In this document: one piece after another, positions 55,070 through 63,475 of the stretch
Position numbering within the stretch: position 1 is the first letter of the stretch
Layout: each line of letters begins with the position of its first letter
Source of the DNA: Algoriphagus sp. AGSA1
GTDB taxonomy: Bacteria > Bacteroidota > Bacteroidia > Cytophagales > Cyclobacteriaceae
NCBI RefSeq assembly: GCF_021390545.1
Contig: NZ_JAJUWR010000005.1
Span: 1 to 64,000, forward strand
DNA: 64,000 nt
Reading direction: 5' to 3'
Program-made: the position numbers and the translations under genes
Notes under the pieces: model-generated
What the model saw: only the letters and a program-made list of their open reading frames with translations
Databases searched by the model: none
What the model was told of the DNA's origin: nothing

Positions 55070-56473
55070 ATGTTCTTTCAACATGTATATGATAAAACAC
55101 TGGCACAGGCAAGTTACGTTATCGGATGTCAGGTAAAAGGAGAGGCAATTGTCATTGATGCCAAAAGGGATATTGACACGTACCTAGACATAGCAAGGCA
55201 AAACAACCTTAAAATAACCCATATCGCAGAGACCCACATCCATGCGGATTTCCTGGCTGGATCAAGGGAGCTTGCAGAAGCAACCGGTGCCCAGCTCTAT
55301 CTTTCGGATGAAGGAGGTATGGAGTGGCAATACAGATATCCCCATATCGGTTTACACCATGGTGAGGTAATCAAGATAGGAAATCTAAGTCTAGAAGTTC
55401 TGCATACCCCCGGCCATACACCTGAAAGTATCAGTTTTATCCTCACAGATCATCCGGCGACAGATAAGCCCGTGATGGTATTTACAGGGGACTTTGTATT
55501 TGTTGGAGATATAGGAAGACCTGATTTATTGGAGAAGGCTGCCGGAATGTCCGGTACACAGGAAAAGGGAGCCAAACAGATGTTTCAGTCAATAAAGCGA
55601 TTTGGGGAACTACCCTCCTATGTGCAGCTTTGGCCAGGACATGGTGCGGGCTCAGCCTGTGGCAAGTCACTTGGTGCAGTTCCCAGCTCCACGGTTGGGT
55701 ATGAAAAAATAAGGAACTGGGCATTTCAATTTGATGATGACCAGGAGGGTTTTGTCTCCTACTTATTGGAAGACCAACCTGAGCCTCCCACCTATTTTGC
55801 AACGATGAAACGGCTAAATAAGGAAACACGTCCATTATTGGTGGAAATCCCCCAACATCCTAAGCTCACTAACGCCCAATTCAAAAGTGCCTACCAAAAT
55901 GGGGTTACAGTAATTGACACCCGGAACAAAAGCGATTTCGGGAAAGGATTTCTTCCCGGAAGCCTGAATATTCAGGACAACAATTCCTTTGCAACATGGG
56001 TGGGCTGGCTTCTAAATTACCAAGAACAGTTTGTATTGGTGGCAAAAGAAGCACAAATGGAAGAGCTGACCCGCAAGTTGATGAGAATAGGCCTTGACAA
56101 CATGTATGGATTTATTGAAAACGTAGATGACCTTGGCATTGAGTTAAGCCAGTCTGAAATAGTGACTATTGAAGAATTCAAAACATACTTGGGACAAGAG
56201 CAGGTACAGGTAGTAGATGTTCGCGGTGAATCAGAATTCAAGAACGGGCACATTCAGGGAGCAGAGCATGTCTTTGTGGGAACCATGGAAAAGAACCTGC
56301 ATAAAATCAGTAAGGATAAGCAAGTGGTCATCCATTGCCAGAGCGGAGACCGAGCAGCGATTGCCAATTCCATTCTACAAAAGCATGACTTTAAACATGT
56401 AAAAACCTTTTCAGGAGGTATGAAGGAATGGATAGAAAAGGATAACCCGGTAGTAAAAAACAAAGCTAATTGA
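55070..56473 (+). CDS. Persulfide-dioxygenase-like MBL-fold protein fused to two rhodanese domains
   Basis: 467 aa. MBL domain (about 1-250) with THIHADFLAG (His56, His58, Asp60) and TPGHTPESI, TGDFVFVGDIGRPDL; the HxHxDF form, in place of HxHxDH, matches the ETHE1-type subfamily of this lineage. Two rhodanese domains follow: the first (about 265-345) has no catalytic Cys where one is expected (VLVAKEAQ), the second (about 370-460) has Cys423 in HCQSGDRAA. It would oxidise glutathione or protein persulfide to sulfite. Confidence 0.88.
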   Translation: MFFQHVYDKTLAQASYVIGCQVKGEAIVIDAKRDIDTYLDIARQNNLKITHIAETHIHADFLAGSRELAEATGAQLYLSDEGGMEWQYRYPHIGLHHGEVIKIGNLSLEVLHTPGHTPESISFILTDHPATDKPVMVFTGDFVFVGDIGRPDLLEKAAGMSGTQEKGAKQMFQSIKRFGELPSYVQLWPGHGAGSACGKSLGAVPSSTVGYEKIRNWAFQFDDDQEGFVSYLLEDQPEPPTYFATMKRLNKETRPLLVEIPQHPKLTNAQFKSAYQNGVTVIDTRNKSDFGKGFLPGSLNIQDNNSFATWVGWLLNYQEQFVLVAKEAQMEELTRKLMRIGLDNMYGFIENVDDLGIELSQSEIVTIEEFKTYLGQEQVQVVDVRGESEFKNGHIQGAEHVFVGTMEKNLHKISKDKQVVIHCQSGDRAAIANSILQKHDFKHVKTFSGGMKEWIEKDNPVVKNKAN

Positions 56474-56579
56474 TACTAGGGGAATTTCTTTCGACCGTTT
56501 CATAGAAATATTTCCAGAAGGCCAAAAACCTCATAAATAAAACCCTGTATTATAGAACACTTATTTATGTAGTCAACTG

Positions 56580-56681
56580 ATGAAATCCAAAATAAAAAAA
56601 CTCTTGCTTGTTTGCATATTATGCCTACTCACAATAGGTTCTATAGTTTTATTAATTGAATTCTTAAGTTCATTATTATGA
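56580..56681 (+). CDS. 33-aa membrane peptide overlapping the DUF2892 gene
   Basis: The frame ATG at 56580 encodes MKSKIKKLLLVCILCLLTIG then a further hydrophobic stretch ending FLSSLL, one membrane span with a basic start. Its stop overlaps the next start as ATGA (56678-56681), so translation is coupled. Too short to class; a small partner of the DUF2892 protein is a reasonable idea. Confidence 0.45.
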   Translation: MKSKIKKLLLVCILCLLTIGSIVLLIEFLSSLL

Positions 56682-56884
56682 AAAAAAATATGGGCGGCGC
56701 AGACCGCATAATTAGAATTTTCATCACTGGAATAATTGTGGTGCTTTATTGGCAAGGTATTATTGAAGGAAAGACAGCAATTGCTTTATTGGTCATTGCA
56801 GCCATTTTCTTACTTACAAGTTTGGTGAGTTTTTGCCCCCTTTATAAACTAGTAGGCCTTAATACCTGTCCCAGAAAAAGATAA
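56678..56884 (+). CDS. DUF2892 (YgaP-type) two-span membrane protein
   Basis: 68 aa. GGADRIIRIFITGIIVVLYW and AIALLVIAAIFLLTSLVSFCPLY are two spans, the pattern of the DUF2892/YgaP transmembrane family, often next to rhodaneses. The Cys after the second span (FCPLYKLVGLNTC) may take sulfur. It ends the sulfur cluster. Confidence 0.85.
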   Translation: MKKNMGGADRIIRIFITGIIVVLYWQGIIEGKTAIALLVIAAIFLLTSLVSFCPLYKLVGLNTCPRKR

Positions 56885-57069
56885 ACAGGAAATAAAACTG
56901 ATCAAATTTGTAAATACCACTACATTAAGAACAGTTTTTTTGGAGCAATGACAGCATATAAATAATTCCTTTAGCGGTTTGTCTACTATTGTATTGTAGT
57001 TTTGGTTTATGACATATAAAATTTAAAACTAGATATACAACTCACCTAATAACTAACATAAGTACAAAT

Positions 57070-57681
57070 ATGAATCAAAATCCAACTGAATTTTGGAATC
57101 TACGATATGGCAATGAAGAATTTATTTATGGTGAAAAACCCAATAAGTTCTTTAAGGAACAACTTGACAAATTAAAACCAGCTAGCATTCTCCTACCTGC
57201 CGAAGGAGAAGGACGTAACGCTGTATATGCAGCTTCTAGAAATTGGGATGTAGTTGCCTTTGACATCAGCGAGAATGGCAAGAAAAAGGCAACTAGACTA
57301 TCTGAACAAAGCCATGTTTTTATCGATTATAAAGTCACAGAAGCACTAGATTTTAAATCACCTAGAGGATTTGATGTTATTGGGCTGATATATACCCATT
57401 TCCCTTCAAAAATCCGGCAGCAGACATTCGAATATCTCCAACAATTTTTGAAAGTTGGTGGTACTATTATATTTGAGGGTTTTTCAAAAGCGCAGCTGGG
57501 AAACGCATCAGGTGTTCCAAAAGATAAAGAAATGTTGTTTTCTATTGAAGAAATAAAAATGGAATTTCCAGAAATTGAATTCAATTTTTTAAAAGAAGAA
57601 GTGATTGAGCTTAGTGAAGGCAATTATCATTGTGGCACAGCATCCGTTATTCGGTTTGTTGGCATCAAAAAAACATCTTAA
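57070..57681 (+). CDS. Class I SAM-dependent methyltransferase (TehB-like)
   Basis: 203 aa. FWNLRYGNEEFIYGEKPN opens as in the TehB-like group. LLPAEGEGRNAVYAA is motif I (the G-E-G-R-N form), VVAFDISENG follows as motif II, and YTHFPSKIRQQTFEYLQQFL as later motifs. Small-molecule methylation, perhaps of metalloid or thiol compounds, is inferred. Confidence 0.85.
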   Translation: MNQNPTEFWNLRYGNEEFIYGEKPNKFFKEQLDKLKPASILLPAEGEGRNAVYAASRNWDVVAFDISENGKKKATRLSEQSHVFIDYKVTEALDFKSPRGFDVIGLIYTHFPSKIRQQTFEYLQQFLKVGGTIIFEGFSKAQLGNASGVPKDKEMLFSIEEIKMEFPEIEFNFLKEEVIELSEGNYHCGTASVIRFVGIKKTS

Positions 57682-57738
57682 TCATTAATGCTCCTATTAT
57701 TAACTCAATAAGGCTCTACCTTTAAGTTAGTGGTAATA

Positions 57739-58098
57739 TTAATTTAATCCAACATGGAAAAAGAGGATAGCCCTCCTAAAGTTATTAAAAGTTCTAGAGC
57801 CTTTCCGTACAGTATTGAGCTATTTAATTTTACAATTTGTCCGCTCAGCCATTGCGTTGGCTAGATTCATCAATAATGCATTGACACCGAAACCCTTGAT
57901 ATGATTATTAAACATATCTACCACTTTGTTTATTTCTTTGATCTTTCTCTTATGCGAATCACCAGTCCATTTAAGGTACAGTTTCCAGGATTATAGTTTT
58001 TCGGAACTGAGCAGATCCTTGAAATTTCCCCTTACCTGTAATGCCTTGTTGACCTCGTAATTGGCACCGACAATAAAATCAAATTGTATTTGCTGTTT
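57739..58098 (-). pseudogene. ISAon1-like (ISL3-family) transposase C-terminal remnant
   Basis: One minus-strand frame reads ANYEVNKALQVRGNFKDLL, LKWTGDSHKRKIKEINK, NALLMNLANAMAER then CKIK and FRRAILFFHVGLN, recognisable as the ISAon1-type C-terminus (normal form ends ILFFHGGLN). Stop codons in the same frame at 57991-57993, 57820-57822 and, before the segment, 58099-58101 show that it is dead. No start and no N-terminal part remain. Confidence 0.75.
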
Positions 58099-58224
58099 CT
58101 ATCGAATTTTGAGCAGTGCGTAGCTGGTCGATGCTACAATAAAGGGGAAGCCTATTGCAAAAGTTTAACACTATATTAACCATGTTGGTTAAATCGATTT
58201 AAATCAATTATAAGTAAGGTCAAC

Positions 58225-59082
58225 TTATCCCTCCTTGAATTTCAAACTTTCTATGAGGTCTGTAAAATATTGCGGACTCCAGATTGATAATGATGAATCA
58301 TCTTGGATAAATCGGATTACATCCTCCTTAATACTATTAAAGTCTACACTTTGAATTTTTTCTCTTATAAGTTCTAAAACCTGCGCTTTCGTAATTGATT
58401 TTTCCTGCCAATCATCCGTGTCTAAAGCCCTAAGTAGAAAATGGGAAAGATCTAAAGGAACTCTTTTTTTAATATACCATTCCAGATCATACCAATCCCT
58501 CCCCTTCACTCTTTTTTGCCACTTCCTGAAAAGCAATGCATGCATTTTGCCTGCAAATAAACTTGGAGGCGTAAAACATTTAACATAGAAAGAAAATGGG
58601 CGCAACAGCAATTTCTCCTCAGTTTCAAAACCTAAAGGTGGAAGTCTGTCAACTTCCAATTTAATCTTTATACTAGGCATCAATTTAACACCTGATTGGG
58701 GGATGATACCTTCCAATACCAACTCTTTCCAAACAGTTGCGGATTTGAGAAAAGCGGAATCTATACTTGACTCTTTCTGCTTTTTCTTTTCAGCAATTGT
58801 GACCTTCATCCCAAGAGCGTCAAATTCCGTGATAATAGCTTCAAAGTAAATATCCAGTGAAAATTCAGGATCAACTTCCAACAGTGAAAAGTCAAGATCT
58901 TCAGAAAATCTTTCCAGTCCATAAAAAATCCGTAATGCCGTTCCTCCATAAAATGCGGCTTTCTCAAAAAAACCCGCACGCTGCAGTCCTGCCAAAGCTA
59001 CCTCCTGCATGATTTCACGTAAAGCTGAGAATGCCTCATCCTGTGATTTGGGATCATATTCGGCTAGCCACTCCTTTATCAT
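58225..59082 (-). CDS. abiEii: AbiEii/AbiGii-type toxin (nucleotidyltransferase) of a type IV toxin-antitoxin system
   Basis: 285 aa. GGTALRIFYGLERFSEDLDF at 46-65 holds the GG-x and D-x-D nucleotidyltransferase core (Asp62, Asp64). The middle has KMHALLFRKW and RDWYDLEWYI. AbiEii toxins transfer nucleotides to tRNA, stopping growth on phage attack. The gene overlaps abiEi by 4 bp (ATGA type). Confidence 0.93.
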   Translation of the reverse strand: MIKEWLAEYDPKSQDEAFSALREIMQEVALAGLQRAGFFEKAAFYGGTALRIFYGLERFSEDLDFSLLEVDPEFSLDIYFEAIITEFDALGMKVTIAEKKKQKESSIDSAFLKSATVWKELVLEGIIPQSGVKLMPSIKIKLEVDRLPPLGFETEEKLLLRPFSFYVKCFTPPSLFAGKMHALLFRKWQKRVKGRDWYDLEWYIKKRVPLDLSHFLLRALDTDDWQEKSITKAQVLELIREKIQSVDFNSIKEDVIRFIQDDSSLSIWSPQYFTDLIESLKFKEG

Positions 59083-59717
59083 AAATTTCGGATTGTTTTG
59101 ATGAGCATGAGTAGGCTGTTTTGTTTTGGAGCATCAGAAATCCAGGTTTCGATCACATCTACTTTCAAACCTCGAATTATGTCTTCGTCAATTCTTATGT
59201 CCTCTGTTAAAAATCCCATTGCTTGTTTTATACTTCTCAAATTCAGTCTACTTGTCATAACAATTTTGTCACAAATAGCCTTTTCAGGTGATGCAATCAT
59301 CACTGCCTGCTTTGGAGTAACATCAACCGTTCTGATACCAAAAGAATAATAAGGCAACGAAGTGCGCTTATAGCTAAATCTCCCAAGTTCAGTCTTGAAT
59401 GTCTTAGTAGGTTTAACTGTCATTGAAGTGGTTTCAAAGACCCGCTCTGGTATTAATCCCCAGAATGAAAGGGCTGATTCCATGGAGACATAACTTGGCC
59501 CCCATAGGTGGTTTGCAATAAGAAGGGATTCAGGCAACAACAGTTTACTTTTTGGCCCTGGAACATACAAGCCATTTTTCAAACCAATCAGCCATCTGGC
59601 CTTTATCAATTCAGATATTTTATCATTAGGCCGCTTATAGTTCTTCAATAGCGACAAAATAACCTGCCTCGTTAGTGGTTCTTCTTGATATTCAGATAAA
59701 AGATCTTTAAACTCCAT
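59079..59717 (-). CDS. abiEi: AbiEi-type antitoxin
   Basis: 212 aa. An N-terminal wHTH-like part (about 10-55, LTRQVILSLLKNYKRPNDKI, ELIKARWLIGL) and a C-terminal domain with AIADPEKAICDKIVMT-type sequence (here MIASPEKAICDKIVMTSRL) are the AbiEi pattern. It represses its own operon and blocks AbiEii. It is upstream of the toxin, in the expected order. Confidence 0.9.
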   Translation of the reverse strand: MEFKDLLSEYQEEPLTRQVILSLLKNYKRPNDKISELIKARWLIGLKNGLYVPGPKSKLLLPESLLIANHLWGPSYVSMESALSFWGLIPERVFETTSMTVKPTKTFKTELGRFSYKRTSLPYYSFGIRTVDVTPKQAVMIASPEKAICDKIVMTSRLNLRSIKQAMGFLTEDIRIDEDIIRGLKVDVIETWISDAPKQNSLLMLIKTIRNL

Positions 59718-59755
59718 CTTGTCACAAGATAGCTCAATAATCGGAAATAATCCGA

Positions 59756-60112
59756 TTATTTAATAAAAATTTGACAATAACTAAAGCCATCTTGTTTAAT
59801 TAGATTAACACGGGTTTTATCCAGATTCTCATGATCATAACCATCCAGTAACTCAAGCCCCATAGCAAATTGATTGAGCCACTCCAAGTTTTGATCCAGG
59901 GCCTTTTGCTCAATTGCCCGGCTTAACATCCTGATTCAGTCTTTCAAGTTCTGGACTACTTGTTGCTCCTGAGAAAGTCTCTGTTCATTAATTGCATAGC
60001 CCTGAACGAGGAAATCTTTAATTCGTTGGGTTACCCATTGACGGAATTGTGTGCCTCTTTTGGAATAAACTCGGTAATCGACGGCGACTATTATATCCAA
60101 GTTATGCCTCAT
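59756..60112 (-). pseudogene. RhuM-family-like protein remnant
   Basis: One minus-strand frame reads MRHNLDIIVAVDYRVYSKRG, QFRQWVTQRIKDFLVQGYAI, then after a TGA (59936-59938) WLNQFAMGLELLDGYDHENL, ending at 59756. This is a RhuM-type core (NLD-II-V-YRV-S-RGTQFR-W) with one nonsense codon and no upstream start. Likely a decayed virulence/Fic-associated RhuM protein. The rest of 59718-60238 is empty. Confidence 0.65.
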
Positions 60113-60238
60113 TGTAGGACGCTGACCGCATATTCAGACACATATGATTTTCCCGAAACTCACGGCAAATGCTGAAAACCAAAAGAGGCTGAATATTTGC
60201 CAACGCCACAAGCTTAAAAAAAGAATTTGAAAAAAAAA

Positions 60239-60272
60239 TTTGGCGACCACCCCCTGACCTGACACATCTTTG
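60239..60272 (+). promoter_or_regulatory. Bacteroidetes-type promoter of the metal/thiol operon
   Basis: TTTG (60239-60242) and CATCTTTG (60265-60272), 22 bp apart, match the TTTG-N19-23-TAnnTTTG pattern but for one base of the -7 box. It places the start about 30 bp before the first gene at 60310. Confidence 0.55.
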
Positions 60273-60309
60273 TAGCGTAATTAATATTAATCATTAAAAA
60301 CGTAAAACA

Positions 60310-60582
60310 ATGAAACGACAAATTGAAGTATTTACAGCCGGGTGTCCGGTATGTGAACCAACTGTAAAAACAGTAAAAGAAATGGCTTGCGACTCTTGTG
60401 AAGTAACCGTTTACGACCTTGTTAAACAATGTGACGACAAAGTCTGTATTGAAAAAATGAAAGAGTATAATATTACTTCCCTACCAGCGATTGCAGTTAA
60501 TGGAAAATTACTTGCTTGCTGTCAGAGCAGAGGCGTAAGTAAGGAAGAATTAGCAGCAGCAGGTATCGGTAAAGCTATTTAA
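60310..60582 (+). CDS. Thioredoxin/glutaredoxin-like small protein
   Basis: 90 aa. CPVC active site (residues 12-15) and a cis-Pro near LPAIAVNGKLLAC, with extra Cys (MACDSC, QCDDKVC, ACCQS), seven or more in all. A redox or metal carrier; the Cys count suits heavy-metal work. First gene of a four-gene operon with a promoter directly upstream. Confidence 0.85.
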   Translation: MKRQIEVFTAGCPVCEPTVKTVKEMACDSCEVTVYDLVKQCDDKVCIEKMKEYNITSLPAIAVNGKLLACCQSRGVSKEELAAAGIGKAI

Positions 60583-60646
60583 TTTATTAACCATTACCAC
60601 CCAACTTGCAAATAATGGAGTCTGGGTGGTTTTTAACTTAATTAAT

Positions 60647-61222
60647 ATGTTGCCAAGAGATTTGACAAAAGATCTTAAAGACCGACTAAATAGCATTAAA
60701 GGTCAGGTTGTAGGAATAATAAAAATGCTTGACGAAAGCAATGACCCTGCCCAAATATTAAACCAGTTTAAAGCGATCAACAAAGGATTTGAGAAAACCC
60801 AGCAGCTTCTATTAGATGAAGTTTTCAGGAAAACTTTGGCAATGAAAATTTCAGAGGCATTGGAAGCCTGTCCTGGTAATTGTGGACAAGAAGAACGAAT
60901 AGCAATTATTAAAAACCAATTTCCTGATTTAGGACTTTACGAACTAACAGACAAAATGCAGGAGATTGATAAGATTTATGAATTTTTACTCACTAAAAAG
61001 GAAAGTATGAAAGAAATATCATTAACCATTGACAATATGGTTTGTCAGGGTTGTGCGGAAAATATATCCGATATTTTAAAGCAAACAAATGGTGTGGAAG
61101 ATGTAAATACGAAGGCTATGAAAAAATTGGTGAACATTAAATTTAGCCCCACTGAAACGAATGAAAAAGAACTCATAGCCATATTGACAAAAGCAGGATA
61201 TCAACCAAAAGTGGAATTATGA
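60647..61222 (+). CDS. CsoR/FrmR-like regulator fused to an HMA metal-binding domain
   Basis: 191 aa from the ATG at 60647; an in-frame GTG at 60626 is less likely. Residues 10-65 are CsoR-like (RLNSIKGQVVGIIKML, ILNQFKAI). The usual Cys, His and Cys ligands are missing: SNDPAQI and LLDEVF stand where they should be. A CPGNC at 75-79 and a C-terminal HMA domain (about 122-191, MVCQGCAENI) supply other metal sites. So a rearranged sensor, perhaps of mercury or copper; the metal is not known. Confidence 0.75.
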   Translation: MLPRDLTKDLKDRLNSIKGQVVGIIKMLDESNDPAQILNQFKAINKGFEKTQQLLLDEVFRKTLAMKISEALEACPGNCGQEERIAIIKNQFPDLGLYELTDKMQEIDKIYEFLLTKKESMKEISLTIDNMVCQGCAENISDILKQTNGVEDVNTKAMKKLVNIKFSPTETNEKELIAILTKAGYQPKVEL

Positions 61223-61554
61223 GCATAAGAAAATCATTTGCCATTTTGTTCATTCTGCAAACATTCTTTATGGCTTGTTCAGGAAATAATTCTCAAAAAA
61301 ATCAAACAGGTTTAAATGAAGGAGAGGTAACATCAATAGAAATATCTATTGAGGGTATGAGTTGTATGTCTTGTGTTGCAAATGTAAAAAAGACACTGAC
61401 AAGTATTGATGGGGTAATGGGAGCAAATGTAAGCCTTCAGAATAAAAATGCAACGATAAAGTGTAACTCTGAAAAAGTTACTTCGGAGCAATTGAAGAAG
61501 GCTATAAATAAAATTGGCTATAAGGCAGGCGACATAAAAGAATTAATGGAATAA
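61219..61554 (+). CDS. HMA-domain lipoprotein
   Basis: 111 aa. Lipobox FFMACSG with Cys20, then an HMA domain carrying GMSCMSC (Cys48, Cys51). A periplasmic metal-binding protein, like MerP in idea, tethered by lipid. It overlaps the regulator gene by 4 bp (ATGA) and the next gene by 1 bp. Confidence 0.88.
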   Translation: MSIRKSFAILFILQTFFMACSGNNSQKNQTGLNEGEVTSIEISIEGMSCMSCVANVKKTLTSIDGVMGANVSLQNKNATIKCNSEKVTSEQLKKAINKIGYKAGDIKELME

Positions 61555-62237
61555 TGTTAGAGAACTTTCTAAACCGATTTATAAGCACACTTCAAGAAGG
61601 CTCGATTGTGAGTTTAGGGATTGCTTTGTTAGCAGGTATAATTTCAAGTGGTGTGTGCCCCTGCACTTTACCCGTTGGACTTGGTTTTGCGGGCTATGTT
61701 GGCAGTGCTTCTGTTCGAGAATCGAAAACAGGTTTTTCTATAACTTTTTCATTCTTTTTAGGTATTGTATTTTGTTTGACATTATTAGGAGCCATTGCAG
61801 GTTATTTAGGGGCGTTCCTAACAGAAATATTTGGAAAATACTGGGCAATGGCAATGGGTATAATATCATTAATCGCAGCCGGAATTGCTTTTTATGGGCC
61901 ATATCTACGTGTTCGTCAACTTGAATCGCTTCGGAGCCCGGGAATGGGTGGGTCATTTTTATACGGCTTAATTTTTAGCATAGGAACATCAGCAGCTCCA
62001 TTACTACTATTGTTATCTTTTGCAGCAGCTAAGGCAAGCGTTTTAAACGGATTAGTTTTGGCACTTTTGTTTGGAATTGGAAGAGGACTACCCTTTTTGG
62101 TCGTTGGACTATTTGCGAGCTCTGTTTCAAAACTTGCCAAATTGACTTGGTTAAGGAAAAGTATTCAAATTATAAGCGGATTGGCGTTACTTTATTTAAG
62201 TCTCTATTTTTTCAGACTTTTCAGCTATTATCTTTAG
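61554..62237 (+). CDS. CcdA/DsbD-type cytochrome c biogenesis membrane protein
   Basis: 227 aa, six membrane segments. VCPCTLPVGLGFAG near 34-47 has a CPC motif (Cys35, Cys37), placed in the first span as in CcdA/DsbD-like transporters. LLLLLSFAAA and LPFLVVGLF support the fold. With the HMA lipoprotein and thioredoxin it may move electrons, or a metal as MerT does. From 62238 to 62419 nothing is recognised. Confidence 0.85.
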   Translation: MLENFLNRFISTLQEGSIVSLGIALLAGIISSGVCPCTLPVGLGFAGYVGSASVRESKTGFSITFSFFLGIVFCLTLLGAIAGYLGAFLTEIFGKYWAMAMGIISLIAAGIAFYGPYLRVRQLESLRSPGMGGSFLYGLIFSIGTSAAPLLLLLSFAAAKASVLNGLVLALLFGIGRGLPFLVVGLFASSVSKLAKLTWLRKSIQIISGLALLYLSLYFFRLFSYYL

Positions 62238-62419
62238 ACAGAATCAATCCAATCTGTCACATCCATATACATTGGCAAGTCACTCAATTCGAGCAACGCA
62301 AGCCAAAACTTGCCAAAGAGTATGGATGCCCCACCGCAACTGACGAAATAGAACAACGAAGACATAATAGAGGTACTGTCTTAAATACCAAATCATTATA
62401 AAGATTATTCTTTTTACAT

Positions 62420-62816
62420 TAGCGAGGAGCTTAGGCTTAACATTACCGGAATTACGCTTGTAATTGTTGTGAGGGCAATCATGATAGTAGAGCTGGTCGT
62501 TTTTCCATAGTCCCAGATTAGGATCAATAATTTTCTCTGCACAGCTACTTATGCCAGCATTTTTGTTTTCCCTCTTTCCATCAACAGGCTATATAAGTTT
62601 GTAAAGAGATGACCAGTATTTGAATTCTAAAAATGCCGATAAATGCATAACCCACCGGGTATAGACATTCCCTTTTTTGGACATCATGGTCTTGCCGGAA
62701 TAGCTTACCAGGTGCCCTTGGCTTTCAAAAAGTTTCAAGGCCATTTGTCTCTGCTGGTAAAACAGCTATTGTTTTTACACCTACGCCCCGAATGGGTAAA
62801 ACGTTTTTGAACCTTA
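62420..62816 (-). pseudogene. IS110-family transposase C-terminal remnant
   Basis: In two or three shifted minus-strand frames, the order reads PIRGVGVKTIAVLPAETNGL, then GHLVSYSGKTMMSKKGN, then LYSLLMERGKTKM, VAVQRKLLILI and LWKNDQLYYHDC. This is the C-terminal half of IS110 transposases (I-x-GVG-x-KTIAV, SGK-x-SKKGN, AVQRKLL). Frame changes and stops make it a dead fragment. It joins directly onto a broken AbiEii gene. Confidence 0.7.
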
Positions 62817-63474
62817 GTGCCATTTGCGTAAATTCCGCCTCATAAATCTCCTTTAGATCTTTGCGGTGCGGATCCAGCAGTTCTGCAAATGGTCTCTGGT
62901 GGCTGATTAAGAATACCAGAAAAGTCTTTCGTAAATCATCTGTAAAACCTTCATTTTCTAACAAAAACTTTACATCGAAAAGATCTCGTGGGTGTTGCCT
63001 ATCCAAAGCTGCAGCGATCTTCCCTGCATATAAATCAGGTAAGGAAGCTACTTGAATTTCCGCGTATCCAAATTCTTGCTCTACGGTTTCTCATACTTCC
63101 ATGTGCACTTCAGGAAATACTGACCCTCAGATAACAGGAGATAATTCTATTTTTATACGCACATCGTCCAACTGCAAAATCAACCGGAGTGCATTTCCCT
63201 GTTCATGTGTATTTTGAATATGGATTCCCGGGATGGTTCTCATAATCAATTCGCTTAATCGTGACAAGGCATTACGAATATTAGCAAGAGCTACTTCGCG
63301 CCCTTCTGACGGAATGTAGAGCAAATCAAAGTCCACCGAAAGCCTGGGAAGTTCTCTCTAAAATAGATTAATCGCAGTTCCTCCTTTCAATGCAAAACAT
63401 TTTTCAGAGTCCAATAGCGGAAGTACACGGACCAATAACTGAACCTGCTTATAGTATATACTGTCTTTTTTCAT
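62817..63474 (-). pseudogene. AbiEii-like toxin pseudogene with three in-frame stops
   Basis: The frame opens with MKKDSIYYKQVQLLVRVL at 63474, then FALKGGTAINLF, stop (63358-63360), RELPRLSVDFDLLYIP, stop (63127-63129), VFPEVHMEV, stop (63091-63093), then EQEFGYAEIQVASLPDLY and RQHPRDLFDVKFLLENEG. All three stops are in one frame without any shift. It is an AbiEii-family toxin, with GGTA-x and D-x-D cores, and its last part is replaced by IS110 sequence. It follows the AbiEi-type gene by 1 bp. Confidence 0.8.
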
Positions 63475-63475
63475 T

